Below, piece by piece: positions 20,395 to 28,287 of a stretch of DNA of 28,302 nucleotides (positions within the stretch are counted from its first letter, which is position 1; each line of letters opens with the position of its first letter). The DNA comes from JAQTNP01 sp964616145 (GTDB taxonomy: Bacteria; Patescibacteriota; Minisyncoccia; Minisyncoccales; PEYH01), in NCBI GenBank assembly GCA_964616145.1, contig CAZTRD010000012.1:1-28302 (forward strand). The letters run 5' to 3'. A program made the position numbers and the translations under genes. The notes beneath the pieces were generated by a model. That model did no database searches. It was not told where the DNA came from and saw only the letters and a program-made list of their open reading frames with translations.

Positions 20395-23300
20395 ATGTCC
20401 TACAAAAAAATTGTTTTCTTAGTTAGCATTCTAACTGTTTTTGGCTTTTTGTTTAATTTTAATGTTCAAAATGCCAATGCCCTGACTACTGGCGAGCTTC
20501 AAACAATGATTTCTCAACTGCAACAGCAGTTAGCCCAGCTCCAGCAGCAGTTATTGCAACTGCAATCCCAATCAACTACTACAGTTGCTTGGTGCCATAC
20601 ATTCAATACCAGTTTAAAGATTGGAGATACTGGTACAGAAGTAGGATTTTTAAAGACTGCATTGCAAAAAGAAGGTTTTTCTGTTGGGGATACTAATGAG
20701 TTTGATGAGACAACAGCTTCTGCTGTAGTAGCATTTCAGGAAAAATATGCTTCTGAAATATTAACACCAGTGAGATTAACTCATGGGAATGGTTTTGTAG
20801 GAAAATTGACCAGAACGAAATTGAATAAAATATATGGTTGCACCATAACTCCCATATGCATTCAGGTGATTACCTATGCTAAGAATCCTTTAACTGGAGA
20901 ATGCAAACAATATTCAACCCCTTGCGATGTTCCAGCTGGATGGACTGTAGTAAACAGCTGTTCTACTTGCACTAATGAATGCATTTTAGGATCAAGAAAA
21001 TGTAGCGGTAATGGATATCAAACATGCGGAAACTATGATAATGATACCTGCTCAGAATGGGGAAGCATAACTAACTGTCCTACAGGAAGTACTTGCTCCA
21101 ATGGGATTTGTGCAATAAGCGGTTTTGGCTGTAGCCAAAAATGTAAATCATTGGGATATAGTTTAGGCATGTGTAAGACATTTTCAGTCACGCCATCTGG
21201 ATATACAGACGAACAAACATTCTTAAAATATTATGACAAGATCGGAGAAACAACAGATTGTTCTTTGCCTTCGGGGATGGTAGGCGTAAATTATAGTTGT
21301 TATTGCTATCCTAAAAAAGATAAATCCCTCACAGTTGTTTCTCCCAACGGAGGAGAGCAATGGATGAGGGGATACACTTATCCTATCACCTGGAAATCTA
21401 CAGGGATAGAGAAGGTTAATATATATTTTGCTCCAGAAGTGATGCCCGCTATTAGCTGTGTCCCTTGTGCAGAAGGCACATACTGCGCTCCTTGCGGATA
21501 TACCAAGATAGCTTCAGATATATCAGCTTCCCTAGGCAGATATTCCTGGGCCCTGCCAACGAGTTTGGTAGTGGGCCAAAAATACAAGGTTAGAGTTGAT
21601 GCTGCCTATTACACAGGGTACACAACCTATCTTTATGATGATGGAGATGGATTCTTTAATGTTATTGAGGGTCAATACACTTGTACTGATTCTGATGGAG
21701 GAAAAAATATCTACATGAAAGGTACAACAAGTGCATATTTTGAAGTCGGCAAATTCGAAACCCGCCAGGATTATTGCGCAAGACAAGATATTGAGATAAG
21801 TCCGAATAATTTTACAAGCGTAAGTTCTTGTACCGGGACAACTTGCTATGTCAACGAATATTGGGTTGATGCAGTTTGCAGTGGTTACGGACAAATCTTG
21901 GCTTGTCCTAATGGTTGCAGTAATGGCGCTTGTTTAATCGGTGCTCCACCAATTATTAAAGTAATCTCTCCTAATGGAGGAGAAAAATTAACATATGGCA
22001 GTACTTCTAATATTGTTTGGAGTTTTGCTCATACGGGAAAAGTTAATATCTATCTAGAAAAATGGGCGGGGAGTGATGGAATTATTTTTGCAGGCGGTCC
22101 ATTTACCTATACCATAGCTACCGGTGTTTCTGCCTCTCTTGGAACATACTCTTGGTCGGTAGGCAAGGTCACGGGAGTAAATACTGTAGTTGCGGGGGAT
22201 CGATATAAGATAAGGATTACTGAGGCTACATTAGGTCAGGTTGCTATTGATGAACCATGGAGTGATTCAAGCGATAACTATTTTAGTATTATTACAAGTA
22301 CTGATTCCTCTTGCGCTAAAGAGGGTGAATATTTCTCTTCAGTATTCAAAGATCAATATCCGGAACATTGCTGTACTGGTTTAACAGAATGGAATTCAGG
22401 AATGGATACAAGTATATCTGTTGCAGACAAATGTTATGCTACCGAGTTATTAGCAGGGTATCCGGTTGGTACCTGTATTAACTGTGGGAATAAGGTTTGC
22501 GAAAGTATAGAGAACCCATGCAACTGTCCGGCTGATTGTGTTGGCATTGGCAAATCAACATATAAAACTGTTAATGAATTTTGTCAAAATGGTTACTCTA
22601 AATATTGTCTTAGTTTAATGGACTCTGAATTATGTAGCCTATGTCCATCTAAAAAATCCATCACCGTTCTCTCTCCCAACGGAGGAGAACAATGGAAGAG
22701 GGGATACACTTATCCTATCACCTGGAAATCTACCGGCATAAGCAAGGTGAATATATATTTTATACAAGATTATAAGGGATACGGAGTACTACCGGAGATT
22801 GCCTGCGATCCTTGCGTTGAAGGCACATACTGCGCTCCCTGCGAATATACCAAGATAGCTTCAGATATATCAGCTTCCCTAGGCAGATATTCCTGGACCC
22901 TGCCAACGAGTTTGGTAGTGGGCCAGAAATACAAGATTAGGATTGATGCCGCCTATTACACAGGATACACAACCTATCTTTATGATGATGGAGATGGATT
23001 CTTTAGTGTTATTGCCGATCAATACACTTGTACTGATTCTGATGGAGGAAAGGAATATTACAAATTTGGTACCGTGATAGACAATACTGGAAAAACCTAT
23101 GTCGACGCTTGCGTGAATTCAGGCATTGGATTTAATCCATTGATTCAGGATAAAAATACTTTGATAGAACATTATTGCACCACGATAGGGAGCGATAAGT
23201 TTGTTTATTATACTTGTCCTTATGGCTGCGAAAACGGGGCCTGTAAATCATTTGATTCAAACTGTGTTTATCTTTACTGGCACGATAATACTACTAGAGT

Positions 23301-23574
23301 GTGCGGATACAAGCAGTTTTGCGGCACATACATGTATTATGGATTGAAAACCTTTTCCTCTAAGACCGCTTGCCAGGCATCGCTGGATGCTATTTGCAGC
23401 CAAGAATGTATAGACAAAGGATATCCCTTGGGAGGATCATATTGTGTGGCTAATGAGCAGGGAGTTTTAGATACTTGTTGCTGTACAGGGGAAAAGACAA
23501 GTAGTAATGATCTATCATATCTTTATGCCGCCCTTGCTCAATTATTGGAGCAATTAGCAACGCTAAAGAAATAG
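20395..23574 (+). CDS. Large Cys-rich peptidoglycan-binding surface protein with repeated Ig-like domains
   Basis: 1059 aa. Signal peptide (1-30, ending NANA-LT) followed by a Gln/Leu coiled coil (about 31-58). A PG_binding_1-like domain (about 65-150: LKIGDTGTEVGFLKTALQKEG..FQEKYASEIL..FVGKLTRTKLNKIYGC) would hold it to the wall. Three domains starting VxSPNGGE (Kre9/KNH-like, Ser-Thr-rich anchored family) lie at about 310-437, 516-636 and 755-885. Between them are Cys-rich modules with CxxxC and CNCPADC patterns. The C-terminal LSYLYAALAQLLEQLATL is another amphipathic helix that could pair with the N-terminal coil. The first and third Ig-like domains are nearly identical at DNA level. Probably an adhesin or host-contact protein. 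Confidence 0.85.
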   Translation: MSYKKIVFLVSILTVFGFLFNFNVQNANALTTGELQTMISQLQQQLAQLQQQLLQLQSQSTTTVAWCHTFNTSLKIGDTGTEVGFLKTALQKEGFSVGDTNEFDETTASAVVAFQEKYASEILTPVRLTHGNGFVGKLTRTKLNKIYGCTITPICIQVITYAKNPLTGECKQYSTPCDVPAGWTVVNSCSTCTNECILGSRKCSGNGYQTCGNYDNDTCSEWGSITNCPTGSTCSNGICAISGFGCSQKCKSLGYSLGMCKTFSVTPSGYTDEQTFLKYYDKIGETTDCSLPSGMVGVNYSCYCYPKKDKSLTVVSPNGGEQWMRGYTYPITWKSTGIEKVNIYFAPEVMPAISCVPCAEGTYCAPCGYTKIASDISASLGRYSWALPTSLVVGQKYKVRVDAAYYTGYTTYLYDDGDGFFNVIEGQYTCTDSDGGKNIYMKGTTSAYFEVGKFETRQDYCARQDIEISPNNFTSVSSCTGTTCYVNEYWVDAVCSGYGQILACPNGCSNGACLIGAPPIIKVISPNGGEKLTYGSTSNIVWSFAHTGKVNIYLEKWAGSDGIIFAGGPFTYTIATGVSASLGTYSWSVGKVTGVNTVVAGDRYKIRITEATLGQVAIDEPWSDSSDNYFSIITSTDSSCAKEGEYFSSVFKDQYPEHCCTGLTEWNSGMDTSISVADKCYATELLAGYPVGTCINCGNKVCESIENPCNCPADCVGIGKSTYKTVNEFCQNGYSKYCLSLMDSELCSLCPSKKSITVLSPNGGEQWKRGYTYPITWKSTGISKVNIYFIQDYKGYGVLPEIACDPCVEGTYCAPCEYTKIASDISASLGRYSWTLPTSLVVGQKYKIRIDAAYYTGYTTYLYDDGDGFFSVIADQYTCTDSDGGKEYYKFGTVIDNTGKTYVDACVNSGIGFNPLIQDKNTLIEHYCTTIGSDKFVYYTCPYGCENGACKSFDSNCVYLYWHDNTTRVCGYKQFCGTYMYYGLKTFSSKTACQASLDAICSQECIDKGYPLGGSYCVANEQGVLDTCCCTGEKTSSNDLSYLYAALAQLLEQLATLKK
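21327..21705 (+). repeat. Intragenic repeat, first copy
   Basis: About 380 nt encoding the first VVSPNGGEQW domain. It is highly similar to 22660-23050, including long runs of identical bases around TATACCAAGATAGCTTCAG and the region after it. The similarity at synonymous positions implies recent duplication or gene conversion. Confidence 0.8.
22660..23050 (+). repeat. Intragenic repeat, second copy
   Basis: Near-identical partner of 21327-21705. Differences cluster in the surface-exposed part (FIQDYKGYGVLPEIACD replaces FAPEVMPAISCV), with a 12-nt length difference, while framework codons are almost unchanged. The middle Ig-like domain (21944-22300) is much more diverged. Confidence 0.8.
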
Positions 23575-23586
23575 AGAATTAAAAGT

Positions 23587-23612
23587 ACCCCTTACCAAAG
23601 GGGTTGCTTTTT
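23587..23612 (+). terminator. Terminator of the 1059-aa protein gene
   Basis: ACCCCTT-ACCA-AAGGGGT (23587-23604) followed by TGCTTTTTT. Confidence 0.8.
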
Positions 23613-23638
23613 TATTGGATTAGTTGCATAATCAATCT

Positions 23639-24604
23639 ATGAAAATATTTGATAGATTAAAGGACTATTTCATTCCTGATGATAAAAATCAGTTAAGACC
23701 GTATTTGTTAAGAAAGAAAACAGTCATTATTGTATTTCTGGTTGTATCTTTAGTGGAATTATTATTCATCTTGGGAATCTTTAATATAATTCCTTTTTCC
23801 AAATTTCTAGCTACGATATTCCCAAATGTATTGGTTGATTTAACCAATACTGCAAGACATGAACAAAGCTTGCATGTTTTGAAACCTAACAATCTATTAG
23901 AACAGGCAGCTCAATTGAAAGCCAATGATATGGCTCAGAAAGGATATTTCTCCCATAATAGCCCGGAAGGGATAACTCCATGGTATTGGTTTGATCAGGT
24001 GGGATATCCATACACATACGCAGGGGAGAACTTAGCTGTTAATTTCTCTGATTCTGGAGTATTGCATCGGGCCTGGCTTGATTCGCCCAGCCATAGGGCA
24101 AATATCGTGAATGCTAATTTTACAGAGATAGGGGTAGGAACAGCCACAGGGGTTTACAAGGAGAAAGAAGCAGTATTTGTCGTACAGCTATTCGGAAGAC
24201 AAGGAAGTATTGCTCCTGTTTCAACTAGCATAATCGTAGAAGAAACAGAGCCAGCAGTTGTTCTAAATGAAGAACAGCCAGTTGTTTTGGGAGAAACAAC
24301 CCAGGATAATTCCTTTATTTCTATTCAAAGAAATGGGACAGATACGATAATAGAAACAGAGTATAATTTTAAGGCCTATTCCTCTTTATGGAGCAGAATA
24401 TTTTCATCTCCGGAAAGAATAATTAGCTACATACTATTCTTCTTTGTCATTATTATTGGTTTGGCTCTAATATTTGAGATAATTACAAAGGTAAAAATCC
24501 ATTTTCCGTCATTGATAGTAAACGGTTTGTTTATCATCGTGGTAATAGCCGGAGATTTATTCTTTAATAATTGGGTAATACAAATAATTGGACAGGTAAT
24601 TTAA
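23639..24604 (+). CDS. Membrane-anchored CAP (SCP/PR-1) domain protein
   Basis: 321 aa from the ATG at 23639; a TTG five codons earlier is less likely. An N-terminal basic segment and span (about 29-50) precede the CAP domain (about 68-190). CAP hallmarks are LTNTARHEQSL, the His of GYFSHNSPEG, the Glu of YAGENLAVNF and the His of DSPSHRANIVNANFTEIG, with FVVQLFGRQ at the end. These form the usual His/Glu cavity. After a linker rich in Val, Glu and Pro come two more spans (about 261-283, 293-315). The activity of bacterial CAP proteins is not settled. A shortened paralogue lies at 26168, on the other side of the AbiE operon. Confidence 0.88.
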   Translation: MKIFDRLKDYFIPDDKNQLRPYLLRKKTVIIVFLVVSLVELLFILGIFNIIPFSKFLATIFPNVLVDLTNTARHEQSLHVLKPNNLLEQAAQLKANDMAQKGYFSHNSPEGITPWYWFDQVGYPYTYAGENLAVNFSDSGVLHRAWLDSPSHRANIVNANFTEIGVGTATGVYKEKEAVFVVQLFGRQGSIAPVSTSIIVEETEPAVVLNEEQPVVLGETTQDNSFISIQRNGTDTIIETEYNFKAYSSLWSRIFSSPERIISYILFFFVIIIGLALIFEIITKVKIHFPSLIVNGLFIIVVIAGDLFFNNWVIQIIGQVI

Positions 24605-24637
24605 TTGGCAAATTCCCGTTTGAAGCCGAACACGCAA

Positions 24638-24677
24638 TTGACAGCCTGTTTCCGATAATGTACTATAATAGTACATT
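24638..24677 (+). promoter_or_regulatory. AbiE promoter with palindromic operator
   Basis: TTGACA (24638-24643) and TATAAT (24664-24669), or alternatively TACTAT (24661-24666) at a 17-nt spacing. The -10 is embedded in the perfect inverted repeat AATGTACTA-TAA-TAGTACATT (24657-24677), whose last base directly precedes the ATG at 24678. AbiEi antitoxins bind inverted repeats to repress their own operon, so this is the likely operator. The mRNA would be leaderless or nearly so. Confidence 0.75.
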
Positions 24678-25322
24678 ATGAGAAACAAGGGAGAAAGCAA
24701 AATACGGACTATTTTTTCTAAAGCAGAGAAATTGCCGTTTTTTAGTTTGGACAATTTAACTAGCTTAGAGAAAGACAAGAATTATTTGAGGACACTTTTT
24801 TCGCGCTATAAAAAATCTGGCAAAACTATTCGTTTAAAAAAGGGAATCTATGTTGCTAAATCGTATGTTGATGGAATAGAAAAAGCTGGTTCTGTGGTTG
24901 ATTATGTTGAATTTCTAACAGGAACCATTTGCCCTTCCTATCTTAGTTTGGATTATGTCTTGCATAAACATAATGTTATTACAGAAATGCCTGTTAATTT
25001 TACAGCTATAACCAAAAAGAAAACTACATCTTTTGTAAACGAACTAGGAAAATTCGTTTACCATAGCGTGAAACCTTCTTTGTTTTGTGGTTACAAGATT
25101 ATTAAAAAGGGTGAATTCTCAATTTTTGAAGCAACTAAAGCTAAGGCTTTGTTTGATTTTTTGTATTTAAGAAAGGATTATATTGCTAGCGATGAAGCAG
25201 CTAAAGAATTAAGACTCAATCTAGGAGAATTTGATGATAAAGATAGGAAAGAATTAATGGGATACATAGAGCTAGAAGGATCAAAGGCAATGAAAAGAAT
25301 TTATACCTATCTTTTTAAATAA
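24678..25322 (+). CDS. AbiEi-like antitoxin/autorepressor
   Basis: 214 aa. An N-terminal winged-helix region (FFSLDNLTSLEKDKNYLRTLFSRYKKSGKTIRLKKGIYV) is followed by the AbiEi C-terminal antitoxin-like part (SYLSLDYVLHKHNVITEMPVNFTAIT..KKTTSFVNELGKFVYHSV, and FEATKAKALFDFLYL). It neutralises AbiEii and represses the operon. It sits 6 nt before the abiEii gene, the standard order. AbiE is a type IV toxin-antitoxin and abortive-infection system. Confidence 0.85.
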   Translation: MRNKGESKIRTIFSKAEKLPFFSLDNLTSLEKDKNYLRTLFSRYKKSGKTIRLKKGIYVAKSYVDGIEKAGSVVDYVEFLTGTICPSYLSLDYVLHKHNVITEMPVNFTAITKKKTTSFVNELGKFVYHSVKPSLFCGYKIIKKGEFSIFEATKAKALFDFLYLRKDYIASDEAAKELRLNLGEFDDKDRKELMGYIELEGSKAMKRIYTYLFK

Positions 25323-25328
25323 AATACC

Positions 25329-26162
25329 ATGGAAGAAACAAAGAATTTCTTAAAGAATTTGCTAGCTAATACTTCTACTAAAAACAAAATTTTTAAGCGG
25401 AATTTATTAAAAGAATATTTCCAGGTTTTAGTTTTGGATTTTATCTATTCCCATAAGGATTACAGCCAGCTTGTATTCTATGGGGGTTCCTGTCTAGCTC
25501 ATTGCTATGGCTTGCCACGTCTTTCCGAGGATTTAGATTTTATTGATCTAAACAAGAAAATCAATATTGAGAATTTAGCCAAAGATTTAGAAATATATTT
25601 CCAGAAGAATATAGATATTACAGCAAAAGCTACTTGTCAGAAATTCCGCATCAGTCTTAAATTTCCAATTCTTAAAGAACTAGAGCTAGCTACGATAGGA
25701 GAATCAGATCACCTTATTCTAAAAGTAGAGATTTTCTCTCATTTTGATTTTTGTAATAAATTTGAGATTGAAACTGTTCCTCTTTTTAAATTTAACAAAA
25801 CAATATTGATTAGAACTTTGGATTTATCAACATTGATGTCAACGAAGATAAGAGCGATCTTTTTAAGGAAATGGGAAGAAGCTAATAAAGAAGGTGAAAT
25901 ATTAGCAAATGTAAAAGGAAGAGACTATTTTGACTTAATGTGGTTTCTACAAAAAGGGATAAGGCCCAATATTAAATGTATAGAAGATATAAAAGACATT
26001 AAAGATTTAAAGATAAAATTATTAGAAGCAATTAAAAAAGCTGATTCTAGGAGCATTCAATATGATCTAGAACCATTGATAGACGATGAAAAACTTGTAA
26101 AAGATTTAGGTACTAATCTTAAAAAGATTCTGGAAAATGGAATTAATAGAATAAAAGAATAA
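25329..26162 (+). CDS. AbiEii/AbiGii family nucleotidyltransferase toxin
   Basis: 277 aa. The nucleotidyltransferase fold is shown by YGGSCLAHCYGLPRLSEDLDF: GGS at 52-54 and the metal-binding D68/D70 in SEDLDF. Later come the third acidic strand (LILKVEIFSHF) and KGRDYFDLMW (about 198-207), the basic/acidic motif IV of this family. Such toxins transfer nucleotides onto targets (tRNA in the MenT relatives) and arrest growth. All key residues are present, so the toxin looks functional. Confidence 0.9.
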   Translation: MEETKNFLKNLLANTSTKNKIFKRNLLKEYFQVLVLDFIYSHKDYSQLVFYGGSCLAHCYGLPRLSEDLDFIDLNKKINIENLAKDLEIYFQKNIDITAKATCQKFRISLKFPILKELELATIGESDHLILKVEIFSHFDFCNKFEIETVPLFKFNKTILIRTLDLSTLMSTKIRAIFLRKWEEANKEGEILANVKGRDYFDLMWFLQKGIRPNIKCIEDIKDIKDLKIKLLEAIKKADSRSIQYDLEPLIDDEKLVKDLGTNLKKILENGINRIKE

Positions 26163-26167
26163 TCCTA

Positions 26168-26380
26168 ATGAAAAGAATATCAAAGTGGTTTAAAAAACAT
26201 AAATCATTTCTTTTAAAGAAAAGAGCAATTCTCGCTGTATTTTTAGTAGTTTCTTTGGCAGAAATAGTTTTCGTTTTGGGAATCCTTAATGTTATCCCCT
26301 TTTCTAGGTTTTTAGCTACTGTTTTTCCAAATGTATTGATAGGCATGGCTAATACAAATAATTAAACAGGTAATATAATT
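26168..26380 (+). pseudogene. Internally deleted CAP-protein paralogue (65-aa ORF remains)
   Basis: The ORF 26168-26365 aligns with the N-terminal span of the 23639 CAP protein: FLVVSLAEIVFVLGILNVIPFSRFLATVFPNVL against FLVVSLVELLFILGIFNIIPFSKFLATIFPNVL. It then jumps to AATACAAATAATT..ACAGGTAAT.TAATT, which matches the very end of the CAP gene (24577-24605). AATAC occurs at both deletion endpoints in the intact gene (23846-23850 and 24577-24581). The CAP domain and last two spans are lost. The 65-aa ORF might still make a membrane peptide. Confidence 0.7.
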
Positions 26381-26391
26381 AAACAAAACAT

Positions 26392-27147
26392 ATGGCAAAA
26401 AACATACTTTTAGCGGTACTAGGAATAATAGTGATAGTCATTCTTACCTTTATCTTCTATTCTCCAGGAGAAAAAGGTGCGATAACAATGGCTATTAAAA
26501 CAATTACAGAAAAAGATAATTTCTTTGATATAACAGCGGAATATCCGCAATTCAGGAATGTAAATGCAGATTTTAATCAAAAGATTTCTGATTTGATAAA
26601 AGACAGCATAGAAGAATTTAAAAAAGCCGGACAAGATAATTGGCAAGCTAGAAAAGATACGGCTACAGCAGAATTTCCAGTGGGAGAGTATCCGGAAGCG
26701 CCATTTGATTTCATTGCTACATGGAAATCAGATCAAATCAATGAAAAGTATATAAGCCTATATATCACCATATATTCTTTCTCAGGAGGAGCTCATGGAG
26801 ATCAAAGCATATATTCCTTTAACTATAATGTGAAGGATAAAAAGGAGATAACTATTCAGGATGTTTTAAATTCACAGGAATTATTAAATAAGGTCTCTGA
26901 ATTGGCTAAAACAAATTTAGTATATCAGTATCAATCCAAGGACATGGAAATTGATGAAACCATCACTCAAATGATTACAGAAGGAGTTTCTGCCAAATAT
27001 GATAATTTCAAGACATTTACCTTTAATGCCAATTCCATGACTTTCTATTTCCAGAAATATCAAGTAGGACCAGGGGCTGCTGGAGAATTTAGTTTTGTTT
27101 TGTACAACTCAATGTTAATAGGAGAGAAAATACAATATTTAGAGTAA
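26392..27147 (+). CDS. DUF4163/DUF3298 (RsiV-like) extracellular protein
   Basis: 251 aa. N-terminal signal anchor (4-24), then DUF4163 (about 42-130: FFDITAEYPQF, FNQKISDLIKDSIEEFKK). DUF3298 follows (about 130-245: SFSGGAHGDQSIYSFNYNVKDKKEITIQDVL..MTFYFQKYQVGPGAAGEFSFVLY). This pair of domains occurs in lysozyme-binding anti-sigma factors such as RsiV and in many secreted proteins of unknown function. No sigma-factor-binding cytoplasmic region is present here, so a binding or inhibitor role outside the cell is the best guess. Confidence 0.85.
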   Translation: MAKNILLAVLGIIVIVILTFIFYSPGEKGAITMAIKTITEKDNFFDITAEYPQFRNVNADFNQKISDLIKDSIEEFKKAGQDNWQARKDTATAEFPVGEYPEAPFDFIATWKSDQINEKYISLYITIYSFSGGAHGDQSIYSFNYNVKDKKEITIQDVLNSQELLNKVSELAKTNLVYQYQSKDMEIDETITQMITEGVSAKYDNFKTFTFNANSMTFYFQKYQVGPGAAGEFSFVLYNSMLIGEKIQYLE

Positions 27148-27151
27148 AATT

Positions 27152-27177
27152 TAATTGTTGCATTTTTACAACAATTA
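27152..27177 (+). repeat. AT-rich inverted repeat after the DUF4163 gene
   Basis: TAATTGTTG (27152-27160) and CAACAATTA (27169-27177), perfect 9-nt arms, starting 4 nt after the stop. It shares the TTAATTGTTGCA string with the inverted repeat at 13387-13438. Confidence 0.5.
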
Positions 27178-27197
27178 GCCATCTGGGAATTTTTTGA

Positions 27198-27203
27198 TAG
27201 AAT
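27198..27203 (+). promoter_or_regulatory. Extended -10 of the AlkD-like gene, leaderless geometry
   Basis: TTTTTTGATAGAAT with TAGAAT at 27198-27203 and the ATG at 27210, only 6 nt later. Confidence 0.6.
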
Positions 27204-27209
27204 ACAAAT

Positions 27210-27911
27210 ATGCTACCCGCCCTTAAAAAAGAATTAACAGACAATATTGATAAGAGACAGGCAGAGAATCTGCAAAGGTTTTTTAAGACCGGCAAGGGAG
27301 AATACGGAGAAGGGGATATATTTTTAGGGGTGAGGGTTCCGGTGATGAAGAATATTGCCAAGAAATATATTAACCTTGGTTTTTCTGATATCCAGGAGCT
27401 ATTAAAAAGCAAATACCATGAAGAAAGAATGGTTGCTTTGAGTATTTTAGTGCATAAATTCAGGAAGGCAGACGAGAAAGAAAGAAAAAAGATATATGAT
27501 TTGTATTTAAAGAATACAAAATATATTAATAACTGGGATTTGGTGGATTCAAGCAGTTACAAGATAGTGGGAGCTTATTTAGATGGAAAAGACAAATCAA
27601 TACTTGAGAAACTGGCTAAATCTAAAAGCATCTGGGAAAAAAGAATCGCCATGATCTCCACTTTCTATTTCATCAATAAAGAATCGTCAAAAGAAGCTAT
27701 AAAAATTGCAGAAATGCTTGTCTATGAAAAGCATGACTTAATCCAGAAAGCTGTTGGCTGGATGTTAAGGGAAGTAGGAAAAAGATGCAATCAGGAAACA
27801 GAAGAAAAGTTTTTAATGAAATATTATAAGACAATGCCAAGAACTATGTTAAGGTATTCCATTGAAAGGTTCTCAGAGGAAAAGAGGAAATTCTATATGA
27901 ATAAATCCTAA
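27210..27911 (+). CDS. DNA alkylation repair protein, AlkD-like (HEAT repeats)
   Basis: 233 aa, all-alpha HEAT-like repeats. Family motifs: GVRVPVMKNIAKKY, HEERMVALSILVHKF, NNWDLVDSSSYKIVG, SIWEKRIAMISTFYFI, HDLIQKAVGWMLREVGKR and PRTMLRYSIERF. The Trp and Asp of NNWDLVD and the Trp/Arg of IWEKRIAM correspond to residues that line the lesion-recognition groove in AlkD. It would excise bulky or cationic N-alkylated bases without base flipping. With the single-domain alkyltransferase-like protein at 6394 it gives this small genome two alkylation-repair functions. Confidence 0.9.
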   Translation: MLPALKKELTDNIDKRQAENLQRFFKTGKGEYGEGDIFLGVRVPVMKNIAKKYINLGFSDIQELLKSKYHEERMVALSILVHKFRKADEKERKKIYDLYLKNTKYINNWDLVDSSSYKIVGAYLDGKDKSILEKLAKSKSIWEKRIAMISTFYFINKESSKEAIKIAEMLVYEKHDLIQKAVGWMLREVGKRCNQETEEKFLMKYYKTMPRTMLRYSIERFSEEKRKFYMNKS

Positions 27912-27912
27912 T

Positions 27913-28287
27913 ATGAAAATAAATATTGATGACAGAAAATTTATTGAAGTCAGAACTATAGCAAAAGAGCATTATCAACAGATTGGTAAAATAAGGTGCC
28001 CATATCTAGAAGATTATGTTCATTTTAATAATGAAGGTTTTGAACATCTATTGTTTAAAAATTGGAACAGAACCAGATCCAGGAATGAGCAATTTGCAAG
28101 ATTAAAACTTTTACATTTAGCGCCGATTATAATATCTAAATCGCATACCCTACAAGAATATGATCAAAGGAATATCTTAGTAAGGCAAAAAATTAATTCT
28201 CGCTGGGAGAAAAGACTAAAATCAGTAAAATATTATGTTTTTATCGCTGGCAAGTTCACCCCCGAAGTGCAACTGATGAGCAATTAA
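27913..28287 (+). CDS. Hypothetical protein, possibly C-terminally shortened
   Basis: 124 aa, starting 1 nt after the AlkD-like stop. Recognisable stretches are RCPYLEDYVHFNNEGFEHLLFKNWNRTRSRNEQFARLKLLHLAPIIISKSHTLQEY and WEKRLKSVKYYVFIAG. These resemble a common candidate-phyla family that recalls compact RelE/barnase-like nuclease folds. From memory those proteins continue after the YxFIA strand with further beta strands, whereas this one ends with KFTPEVQLMSN, so the end may be truncated or frameshifted. Function is not established. Confidence 0.55.
   Translation: MKINIDDRKFIEVRTIAKEHYQQIGKIRCPYLEDYVHFNNEGFEHLLFKNWNRTRSRNEQFARLKLLHLAPIIISKSHTLQEYDQRNILVRQKINSRWEKRLKSVKYYVFIAGKFTPEVQLMSN

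Noticed and set aside
23624..23638. TTG start for the CAP protein
   Set aside because: ATG at 23639 follows five codons later with a normal N-terminus; the upstream part overlaps the likely promoter.
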